From Narthecium ossifragum (taxonomy: Eukaryota > Streptophyta > Magnoliopsida > Dioscoreales > Nartheciaceae): DNA of 64,000 nt. The notes beneath the pieces are model-generated. The model was not told the origin of the DNA. It did not search any database and worked only from the letters and a program-made list of their open reading frames with translations. The stretch lies in assembly GCA_963920575.1 (NCBI GenBank), contig OY986973.1, positions 17,656,062 through 17,720,061 of the forward strand, in the 5' to 3' direction. The translations under genes were made by a program, and so were the position numbers. Below are positions 33,250-42,568 of this stretch, one piece after another. The stretch's first letter is position 1; the number at the start of each line of letters is the position of its first letter.

Positions 33250-34870
33250 TGGCCCCTCCCGCTACCATATAAAGTATGAGAAAGGGTGCATACTGGTAGA
33301 GGCGGCGCCAGACGGAGTCTGAGTAAGCGGCTTGCCGGAGAAACTTTGAGGACATGGCCATGCTGGCGAGGTCCCTAACGTCCAAAACCCGGCGCAATGA
33401 GACAAGTTGTTGGCATCGAGGTCCCTGAGGCTCCTCGGCGATGGAGACCCCAAGCTATTGGGCGGTGGGGAGGCCGGAGGAGAAGCAAACCCATCCATCT
33501 GTTGATCCTAACCTTGTTTTGATGATGTCAATATACATTAAATGATAAAATATATGTTTAATATTTATTACCCCTTTAATTGGAAGCCTTAAATTCAATA
33601 TTTGAGGAATTATTGTACTGACGATCGATACATGGATCGATCGTGGGAATGTGATGGTTGATCCATGGATCGACCGTGGGGTTGCACGGTGGATGCACCA
33701 AACTTGGCAAAATGAAATGTTGGCTCGCGGTCGATCGGAGCATCAATCCTGGGAAGTCATTTTCTTGACAGAGCCTGACGGTCGATGGACCAGTCGACCA
33801 TTGAGCATGGATATTTTGGTTTTAAATGTTGTAGGCTCACGGATGATCCGACGGAAGATGCGGCGGTCGACTGTGAAGTATAATGATGGAAAGTGAAGAA
33901 GTGACGGTTGATCGAAGCATCGACCCTAGGAAGCATTTTTCACAACAGAGGCTAGCGGTCGATGGGTGGATCGACCGTGGCTCAAAAAGGCTGAGTTTTT
34001 GTACCTAATGGTCGATGTGGCGGACGATGCATGGATCGACCGCCAACAACTCGCAGAGTAAAAAACTAGGCGTTGGAGAGTTGCAGGGAGTCGTTGGAGC
34101 AAGTTCTTGAGCTGGTTGAAGGCCAGATATAAGTAGTCTTCTATTGTAAACTTGCAATAACATTAATTATTATTTTTGAGAGCATTTGGACAAGTTTTAG
34201 CAAAAGTCTTCTACTCTTTCCCTTTGAGCTACAAACTTTCTAAAGCTTCCTCAATTGTGAAGAAGCAACTTGTGCAGATCCCAACAATTGGTTGGTGACG
34301 TTGTAAGGTTCCCAAGCACTCGGTAGCTTGGTGGAAAGCTTGTAATCGATTTTGCAAATAGTGGAACCTCAAGAAGTGGACGTAGACCAAGGTTGGGTCG
34401 AACCACTATAAAACAACGGTGCAATCTCTCTAACTTCTTCCTATTCATTGATTGCATTATTTTGTTCTTATTCACAAGCATACTACTGTCTTGAACTCCC
34501 CTATTCACCCCCCCCCCCCCCCCCCCCCCCCCTCTTCCCTCTTGGACTTTTCACCATCGTCGTCGTCCTCCGGCAAGCCCGACCCACTCGCAAGGGTTAT
34601 AAAGAGGGGTGACACGAGTCTTGTGACCAAAGGAGCCGTCGAGTTCGTCTCTCTTTTGCGACAAGCGGAGCCGGAGAGAAAGAAGTGTTGTGCGGTCGAT
34701 TAGTGGAGGGGGGAGATGAGCCAGGGAGATGGAAACTGGTGGGAGGGGTAAAAGAGGGAGATGAGGTCGCCAAGCCGGCCGGATTTGCCAACGACGGGGT
34801 ACCACCTGTCATTGGCCAACGAGGGTGGAGGGGGGGATGGAGCAGCTGAGCGAAGGAGAGGCGGGGAGGG
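33250..34870 (-). pseudogene. F-box protein fragment, split by a solo LTR
   Basis: The minus strand before the LTR (from about 34600) and after it (33499 downwards) joins into an acidic-to-Pro/Ser stretch (SGLPEDDDDGFASPP, then SPSPRSLRDLDANNLS). After a frame change it reads LRRVLDVRDLASMAMSSKFL and RQAAYSDSVWRRLYQYAPF. The LDVRDLASMAMSSK...SVWRRLY pattern is the second half of an F-box, which in intact proteins binds SKP1 in SCF ubiquitin ligases. No downstream recognition domain is present. The high GC against AT-rich surroundings fits capture from a host gene by the Harbinger-like element. Confidence 0.62.
33500..34553 (+). mobile_element. Solo LTR of a SIRE-like (copia) retrotransposon
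   Basis: It begins TGTTGATCCTAACCTTG and TTTTGATGATGTCAA, a start like that of SIRE/Maximus LTRs, and ends in a CTATTCACC poly-C stretch followed by CTTGGACTTTTCA. The exact target duplication CCATC stands at 33495-33499 and 34554-34558. Length is 1054 bp. The zone 33620-34050 repeatedly uses GGTCGAT...ATCGACC words. A run of 25 C residues lies at 34508-34532. Inserted in the F-box fragment. Confidence 0.9.
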
Positions 34871-34949
34871 TTTTTATGCCGCCAAACACTGATTTGGGTT
34901 AGCCCTGGGATTATAAATCCGGGTGTTTACTCCGTCGCCAAACAGGGTG

Positions 34950-35289
34950 TTAGTGTGGAAATGAGAGAGATGATAAAAAAAGGCCACCTTAAAACACAAT
35001 GGTCCTCCTTTTTTTTTTACTGATACCTCTCATTAATGATCAAAAGACAAAGAGCCAGCTTTATGCATCATTGTGACTTTGAGCGATCCTATCATAATTG
35101 CATTTTTATCCTTGATTTGATTGATTCATCTCTTCCTCATCTTAGATGTACTACTCTCTTAATAGTTGAGCCCATTGTGCAATACCCTTCCCCTTATCCC
35201 ACCCCGACGGCGCCCCCTTCTCCTCCTTCACCCCCTTCGTCGACCGCCGGCTCCGCCCTCCCACACCTTTCACGACCCCCAATTGTCGC
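34950..35289. other. Spacer between the Harbinger-like element and the GH17 remnant
   Basis: It is AT-rich at first, then Pro/Ser codon-rich GC sequence from 35200. The latter may be decayed 3' coding or UTR sequence of the GH17 pseudogene on the minus strand. Nothing further is recognised. Confidence 0.35.
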
Positions 35290-36131
35290 GCCGTCACTCA
35301 GCCCACCAGCTTGAGTTCCTCGTCGTAGAGGGTGAAGATGTAGGTGTCGACGAACTTCCCTGACATCAGCGGTGTCTGGACCATGGACTTGAGATGTGTC
35401 ATCAGGGCACCATTGGAGGCCTTGGCGTTGTCCACGGTGGTGCCGATCTCATCTGGGTCGCCCTGGTACGGCCATCCGGTCTCCGTGATCACGATATCGA
35501 CTCCCCGAAACCCGACAGCGTTGAGAGTCGATCGGATCGCGTCGACCTACGCGTTGAACGTGTTCATGTAGACAATCCGGATCAACCCGGCCGTGGTTGG
35601 GCTGGAAGAGGCAGAAGGCTAGGGTTTCGAGGTGGCGATCGATGTCGTAGGCGAAGAAGGTGTGGGGGTTGATCCTAAAGCGGGATCTCGTGACGTAGAG
35701 GAACCCGAGGATGTCGGCGAGGGTGGATGCAATGTCGGAGTGGAAGGCACCTAAGGAAGGGGGGTCAGACTGAGAGAGGACAGTCATGAAGTGGACAATG
35801 GAGATCTTAATCGATGGGTAGGAGGAGGAGAGGGCGTCGTGGAGGTTTTGCATCGCTGGAGCTTAGGACCTAGTTGTCGATGGACACGATGACGATGGGG
35901 GAGGATCGGTAGGAGGTTGGAGGCGGCCCAAGAGCTGGAGGATGAGGCGGAGGCGTCAAGGGTGGGGATGTCTCCATTGGCGGCGCCGCCGACGATGGAG
36001 ATGTTCGAGCCGGAGAGCATGGCCGGGTTGATGTCATAGTGCCGGAGCTTAGACATGCTCGTTGACTTGAGAAGCCTCACCGTTAACTCCGGTGGCGGGA
36101 GATTGTCCACCACCTCTTCCCTCTTCTCCAC
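35290..36131 (-). pseudogene. GH17 glucan endo-1,3-beta-glucosidase pseudogene
   Basis: The minus strand begins with LPPPELTVRLLKSTSMSKLR (36107 on), a typical GH17 opening of LPPP..V..LL......K.R.YD. After a frame change it continues MQNLHDALSSSYPSIKISIV, then LSQSDPPSLGAFHSDI, LADILGFLYVTRSRF and NPHTFFAYDID. In another frame it gives the catalytic-region signature ITETGWPYQGDPDEIGTTVD with the nucleophile Glu of ETGWP, and a final TYIFTLYDEELK. At least two frameshifts are needed. Much of the signal peptide and any CBM43 tail are absent. Intact enzymes cut callose-type beta-1,3-glucan in walls. No introns are visible, so it could be a retrocopy, though many GH17 genes have few introns. Confidence 0.88.
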
Positions 36132-36883
36132 TTCCTCCCTCTCCCTCTGCCTCTCTCTCTCTCTCTCTACATTATCTTCTCTTTCCTGTAAGGTAGTGAG
36201 GTGAGAGAGTTTGTATGGCAGTGAAGTGAGAGAGAGTTATGAAATTTTATGAGGGAAAATTTGATGGGAAACAAATTTTGGGTGGGAATCTTGAGGTTGT
36301 AAATGGAATCACAACTGTTGGATTTGTTTGGAGACAAATCTGGACCGTTCTTTATGTTTATAGTTCAAGACATTTCAAAAACCATTCTTCCTTATATAAT
36401 AGATAAGTTAAATAGATATTTATAGATCTGATTCCGATGAGCCATATGACATGAATTTAAGGAGTGGTCGGAGCATGGGGGTAATGTTCCAGCCCTTCTG
36501 ACCTCGGCTATAATATCATGTTACTCTAACGACTCAACCTAAAAACTTATGCCATTGGGAGAGGGAGAGTCAACAGAATAGTCTAACAATTCACATCTAC
36601 TTAATCTCGCCGCGTATCGGTAATGAAATCTTTTAGAATGATGGTGTAGTAAGCTCTAAATAGATATGGGAGTCTCAAACAGTTTCCATCGTGCAACTTT
36701 GAGTTATTCAACACTAGCACTAGTTTTTATTGATTGTTATTCAGTTCTAGGTTTTGGGTTGAATGGTTAGAGGAACATGATATCATAGCAGAGGTTCGAA
36801 TCTAGATCCCTCTAATAGTCGCATCAACCGCTACTTAAATTTATTTGCAAAAGAAGAAGTAGAAAACATATAAGGTCCATAAG
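36132..36883. repeat. Spacer with CT microsatellite and an inverted pair of tRNA-derived (SINE-like) modules
   Basis: A CT run lies at about 36150-36172. Bases 36767-36815 read as a tRNA-like A-box (GAATGGTTAGAGG) followed by ATGATATCATAGCAG and a B-box (GAGGTTCGAATC). The reverse complement of about 36485-36545 contains the same arrangement in a decayed form (GAGTCGTTAGAGTAACATGA, then GAGGTCAGAAGGG). Such modules are common heads of plant SINEs or related repeats. No full cloverleaf can be drawn. Confidence 0.45.
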
Positions 36884-37544
36884 TCTAGGCCTAGACAACA
36901 TGCCCTAAAACTCGGGGCCGGCCCGGATCGGCTGGGCTTTGACCCAAACCGGACCCGGACTAGGCCCGGCAGACCGGGCCCAAGAGGGCTTAGGGCCCGG
37001 GCCGGGTACCTATGGCCAAAACACGGTTGGGCCCGACCCGGCCTGGGTTTTTTTAAAAAAAATTTTGAATTTTTGGATTTCTACTATTATAGTATGTAAG
37101 ATTACATTTTTTCCCTATATAAACACTCAACAATGGTTATATTTCGAGTGCAATTTTCACATTCGATTTTTGAACTTTAATTTTGAATTCAAATCTTTTT
37201 CTTTTTCTTTTTTTTCCCCTAAATGTCACCTAGAATGACCGTTTTGCCCTCAGAAGGAGTTTAAAAAATGGTCATTTTTTGGGATAATTTTGTAAAATGT
37301 TTAATGACTTGCTTTTTGTTGTTTTAAAGTGCCATACATAATGACCATTTTTCTCTTAATAAACGGCCATAAATAGTCAAATTATTATGGCACTTTTGTC
37401 ATTTTTACTTATATCTGATTTGCCCCCAAAAAGCGGCCATATTTCGGAGACAGTTTTGGGAATTGCTCTTCATACATATACTCTATAAAATGGACTCATT
37501 GCCTTTCATTTGAACCCACATGTTCTCAAAATTTCTGAATCTCT

Positions 37545-37583
<39 letters not shown>

Positions 37584-38049
37584 TCATTCAAGTTAGCAGA
37601 GGCCACCTGAGGTTGGATTAAGAGGGATTAAGAGAGATTTAGCTCATTTGAGGTAGGTTTCTACACCTAGAAGGAAGTTTAGGGTTCATTAAGGTTTTGA
37701 TTAGTTGTTTTATTGATTTCTCTTTACTAGATCGTTCCTCTAGACTTTTTTGGTAATTGATTGAAGATCCATGGGGTTTAGTTATGATTTAATCTGGTTT
37801 TTATGCATCTTTCCGGATTTTCCGGATTACAAGATTTTTTCGGATTTTCTATTTTTACTAAAACTGGTCAGTTCAAGCTTCTATCTAGACTTGTGTGTAC
37901 ATAATCTTAGTTGATCTTCAACATGAAAGTTGTAGATCTATGAGTCTACTTTCATATCCCACTGATTTTTTAGTTTTTCAATTTGTCTATGAATTTTGGT
38001 GATTTTTCGCGTGGCCTGCGATGAGACCGATCTTAAGCTGTCTGAGCAG

Positions 38050-38160
38050 TTGGGATCGATCCAAACCAGATTTGGATCGATCCAAACCAGATTTGGATCG
38101 ATCCAAACCCAGCGACAGGAGGCTGAATGAGCCTAAATCAGTTGAGATCGATCCCACCTT
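38050..38160. repeat. Palindrome array of LTR E4 (TTGGATCGATCCAA type)
   Basis: Three head-to-tail units of about 23 bases, each holding GGATCGATCC with TTT...AAA arms. The second is the perfect 16-mer TTTGGATCGATCCAAA at 38071-38086. A weaker GAGATCGATCCC follows near 38145. Confidence 0.88.
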
Positions 38161-38766
38161 GGGTTGGATCAGCTGGCAGAGGGGGATTTTTAACAGTTTT
38201 TTTATAGTTTTCGAAGTCAGAACTTGGATTTCTTGGTACCATAAGATTCCTCACCTTCAATTCTACCATTCTGTAGAGTTTAATCGATTTCTGACAAGTT
38301 TTGGTAGATCAAATCTAAGAAATTAGATTTTCGGCACTATTCTATGTTCATATGAACAGTATCCGCCAGGTCAATCTTTTCTAATTTTCACAGTTTTTGA
38401 AGTTCTTTCGATTCGATTCTTCTATGATAGATAGATGATGATGATGATAGTAAGCATATAGCATGGTAATGGTGATTTTTCGACGGATTTATCGATCGAT
38501 TCGAGCGGGATTTGATCGTGGGTGTATATTTGCAAAATATTATGAAACTACCGGTAGTATGCAATTTCTTCAATTTTGTCAATCAATTGTTTTCTGATCG
38601 ACTCGTTATCGTAGTATGTCCTATTAATTGCCAAAATTGCCCTTTTATATGCAATTTAATGCTTTAATTGCTTTGACGACAATTTTACATAGCCCTTATA
38701 CACATTTAGACCCGTATGTTGGGTGGATTCTTTTGAAGGGTTGCGGTTAACCGGGAGAGTGATGGC

Positions 38767-38940
38767 TCCCCGGAATGTGTAGGTAAATGGGCCAAAGGTA
38801 CGCCCTAGTTTATGTATATTGTTAATTGTCTTTAATTGCTTCTTGTATTGTTATCCCCGGAATGTGTAGGTAAATGGGCCAAAGGTACGCCCTAGTTTAT
38901 GTATATTGTTAATTGTCTTTAATTGCTTCTTGTATTGTTA
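38767..38940. repeat. Perfect or near-perfect 87-bp tandem duplication in LTR E4
   Basis: Two adjacent units start with TCCCCGGAATGTGTAGG (38767 and 38854) and end CTTCTTGTATTGTTA. They look identical by eye, so the duplication is younger than the LTR. Confidence 0.9.
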
Positions 38941-39744
38941 TCTGTTTGGCCGAAGGTGTGCCCCCTTATAGAATTTTGAGTGACGGCCGTGCATGCCGTC
39001 GTAATGTCAAAATTTGAATTCCTTGTTAGCGGTAATATGCGTGTCGTTGAATTATTGTAATGTTTAGTTGATTGTTTAGCCAACATTAGCTTTATTCGCT
39101 TTGTTTAGACCCTTGTTATGTTTACCATCTTTGGCGAGTTGTATGCTATGTCTAGTCTTGTATATTGTTATGACATATTATTACATGCATGTATTCTTAT
39201 TTATGTGTGTGTGAGCATTCATGCATTTGATTACATTAGTGGCATTCTACGCTAGGTGTGGGCGATGTGATGATCACCGATCCGAGCTGAGGCTCGGGCA
39301 GCTCGGATCTAGCCATAGGATCGAGGCTTAGTAGTAAAGTCTAGGTCGTGATTGTATTATATTGAAATCTCTGTCTTCTCTATATTCATGTCTAGTTGGA
39401 TACAATTACTCTGATTGAGGTGTAGAGGTCGTCCTAGGGTTCTAGTCTCAGTTTCAGTGTTAGGGGGAAGTTACGTACCACCATGTGTCTTATACTATGT
39501 TGTTTCAGCACTGGAGCGCTTGGTAGTAGAGATGGTCGACTGTTGACAGTGGAGGTCATAGAGAGCGTACCCTGGGGTAGGCGGTGGACATGACGTGAAT
39601 TTCCCCTAGAGATGAGACGGAACCTGGGACTTTGTAGTTCCCTTTCCTTTCAGTGTGATGTAGAATAGAACTCTACTGAGCTTTGTTGCTTACTCCTACC
39701 CAGGCTGCATATGCAAGTGCATGTGCTAGCCCTTCTACTATAGC

Positions 39745-42306
39745 TGTGAGGGCCCGTCCCTCAGACCTGACTCGACCATCGTGGGTCGAGAGCCGGTTCC
39801 CTGTCGATTTGGTTCCGCGTCGGGCACGATCGGGCGATCGTGTGGCGGTTTGGACCCCAGGGGCATTTTGGTAAATATGCCCCCTGGTGGTCGGTTTCAC
39901 ACCCGCGTTGCACCCACGGCCTTGGTTTGATGTATGTGATTGTTTAGAATGGTTAGGTGGGTCCGGGATCGGAAGATCCCAGCTCGGGCGCGCAAGAGCT
40001 CGCTATCGGGCTCGTGAACGGGCTTTCGACCCGTTAGAGGATCCGGCCCATTAGAGGGCCTGGTGAGTGGAGGGTAGTTGGAGCAGTTGGCTCCAACCCC
40101 CTACCCGCTCCCCTCTCTTCTCTCCTTCCCTTCTTCTCTTCCTTGGCTGGTTCTTCCTTCTCTTCTCCACCGACGGCTCCTCTTCCTCTCCCTTCTCCCC
40201 TTCTCCTCCGGCTGGGATAAAGCTTGGAGGACTGAGCTTGAGTAGAGGATCTTCGTGGCAAGGTTGGCTGGACGCGTGGAGAGCTTCTTTGCTGTTGAGG
40301 TAGGTGTTTCTACCTTGATCCTTGGATCGGGTTCTACTAGGCTAGGATGTTTATGGTTGTGCTGTGAATGCCATGTTAGAATGCTTGTAGTTCCTGGTGT
40401 GCAATGTAGGTCATTCCTTGTATTCTTGCTTTGCAAATTCTGGTATTGTAACGGTTCGTTTTCCGTATTGTCGAAGTTTCGTCGGTTTTGGTTTTCCGAC
40501 CTAAAATGGGATTTAACCGTCCAAATATGGATTTCTTTGCATCATTAGATCCCTCACTTCAAAATATACTTGCTTGCAAAGTTTAATTGTATTCTAACAT
40601 GTTTTGATCCTTCAAATCTTAGAAAATGGATTTCCGGAATACTGCGTTTTGAGCTCGACGGTCGATCGGTGCATCGACCGTCAGGCTCGACGGTCGATCG
40701 ACGTATCGACCGTCCAGCTTTAGTATGTTTGCTTTGGGCCTGACGGTCAACCGTCGGATCGACCGTCGCATCGACCGTCGGGCTCTGTTGAGATTTTGGG
40801 TTCCCAGGGTCGATGGATCGATCGACCGTGGGACCTTAGCTTTTTCGCCATTTACCTGACGGTCGACCGTCGGATCGACCGTCGCATCGACCGTCAGGCT
40901 CTGGTTGGTTTTGGGCTGTTCAGGGTCGATGGTTGGATCAACCGTCGCCCTTGATTTCTTCGTGTGGGCCTCACGGTCGATCCACGGATCGACCGTGGCA
41001 TCGTCCGTGGCCCCACGGTCGATGCACGGATCGACCGTGGCATCGTCCGTGGGCCTTTGAACAGTGTTTTCTGGTTTTTCTTAAATGGCCTTCAATCCCG
41101 ATTGAATCTTAAACATGTAGGGAAGCTTGTAGGTGAATCTCGTGATGTTTTCAAAGGACTTTCATCGGGTTTGATGTTTGATCCGAGTTTCCTCTTTTTT
41201 TAGCAAACTTATGGTTGTGCTTGCATTTAATTCAAGTCCTGATAGAAAATACATATTTGGTAGCGGTTAAATGCTTAGTTGTTTGCTTAACCATTGGCTA
41301 GTTATGAGTGCTAGCTAATGAGGAATTGTGGAACCTTAGCCTCTTGCCGGCGAGTGCTAAGGGCTATTGTATATCTGTTGAACTTATAGTTGTTGATGTG
41401 ACATATAGAGACATCTAGGGTTAGATGCTTGCTTAAGCTCATGCATTGTATGCATTAGAAGCATTTGAGGTTAGGCGGGCGATGTTTTAGGTCGCCGATC
41501 CGAGGCTCTCGGGTAGCTCGGATCTAGCCTTAAGACCGTGGATGGGTAGCAAGGAGTAGGGTGTGATTGTTGATCAAGTCTCTTGTCTTTTGAGGATTCA
41601 CGCTAGTTGACTCTGATCAGTGTTCGAGGTTTAGAGGTCGTGTTGTCTTCCAAGGCCAAGTGCTAAGGACGCAACCGATGTGCTCCCGACGTGGTCCCCA
41701 GGCAGTGGTATCCCTGCTGGGTAATGGTGATCTTGCATGGTACTGTTCCCCTGTCAGTGCTTAGGGTGATCTTGGTAGAGCGACCAAGAGAGAGGTTCAT
41801 GACAGGAGCCCTTGGGACATCGGTGGGTTATGGGACCCGTGGCATCCGTTAGACTTAGGCTGGGAGACAACATTGTTGGTGTTTTCCTCCTTTCAGTGTG
41901 CCGTAGAGTAGAACCCTACTAGGCTTTTTGCTCATTCCTACCCGGGCTGCGTTTGCAGGTGCATGCGGCGGTCCTTCTTCGGTGGAGCCGTCTGGTTCGG
42001 CTTTTGGCGGCGCAGGTACATCCAGAGGCGTCTGAGGTGTGTTGGAGGAAATAACTGTTGTATTTTTTATATATATAACATGTTGTAACCATTTTGGAGA
42101 TAGTTTGGAATTTGGTATAAATCTGTAATTTGGAACTCAGATATTGTAAGACTTGATGTTTTATTATGATTAAAATCTGCTTAGCCTTTGGAATACTTTT
42201 GCTTAAATTGTTTACCATTTCCGCTTGTACTGCGCCGGTTGATGATGAATAGAGTTAGGACCCTCACGCCCCGTCCTGGATGGGTTTTCTGGGTCGGGGT
42301 GTGACA
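39745..42306 (+). mobile_element. Solo LTR, family 2, copy E1
   Basis: It begins TGTGAGGGCCCGTCCCTC and ends GGTCGGGGTGTGACA. The exact target duplication ATAGC is at 39740-39744 and 42307-42311. Length is 2562 bp. It holds a splice-like GAGGTAGGTGTTTCTACC at 40297 and the palindrome zone 40655-41055. The later half resembles E3 in phrases such as GTAGAACCCTACTAGGC and CATTCCTACCCGGGCTGC. No gag, protease or polymerase sequence is present. It is nested in E4. Confidence 0.93.
40655..41055. repeat. Palindrome array of LTR E1 (GACGGTCGAT...ATCGACCGTC type)
   Basis: About nine units pair CGGTCGAT with ATCGACCG over a 2-8 base centre. Examples are GACGGTCGATCGG with GCATCGACCGTC, and CACGGTCGATCCACGG with ATCGACCGTGG. 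Units alternate between GACGG and CACGG arms and are separated by about 40-base spacers such as GGGCCTGACGG and a GGTTTTGGGCTGTTC stretch. Bases 40972-41050 contain a direct duplication of a 39-base block built of these words. Confidence 0.9.
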
Positions 42307-42568
42307 ATAGCTCTAGTAGACAGAGATTTGGCAGTGCGTCAACTTCATGAGGTGCTTGAGGATCCTGAGTGCCCAGTTGTACTTTTACAGATTTTTGTTG
42401 AACAATTATTATACCGCTCCAAGGCAAGGACGCTACTGCCATCACGGCTTTAAAACATGTTGTGTCTTATAAGGGTTACTAATATACTTCTTATCTATGT
42501 AGGGTTACTTATTCGGTTACTTGGTTCGGCCACATGCCCTTCAGGCGAACACCGACACCAAGGTTCCC
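42307..42568 (+). other. E4 sequence between the nested LTRs E1 and E2
   Basis: This 262-base island separates two solo LTRs in opposite orientation. It begins with the target duplication of E1 (ATAGC) and ends with that of E2 (TTCCC, 42564-42568). No gene is present. Confidence 0.7.

Larger units (their letters stand above)
32423..34949. mobile_element. Harbinger/Tourist-like element with captured host sequence
   Basis: The left end CGCCCTGTTTGGCAACCGG and the right end, read on the minus strand, CACCCTGTTTGGCGACGG are inverted repeats. Both are flanked by TTA (32420-32422 and 34950-34952), the 3-bp target typical of PIF/Harbinger. GGTGGATTTGTAACG-like subterminal phrases near 32450-32560 have a partner GGATTATAAATCCGG near 34906. 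No transposase is present. Inside lie a GC-rich F-box fragment on the minus strand, a copia-like solo LTR and another LTR piece. It therefore resembles a non-autonomous, gene-carrying element. Confidence 0.65.

Noticed and set aside
36767..36820. A tRNA gene
   Set aside because: A-box and B-box like words are present but no cloverleaf, anticodon arm or terminator can be drawn.
40655..41055. Regularly spaced palindromic repeats resembling a CRISPR array
   Set aside because: Spacers are not unique, repeat arms vary, the array lies in a solo LTR of a plant genome and there is no cas gene.
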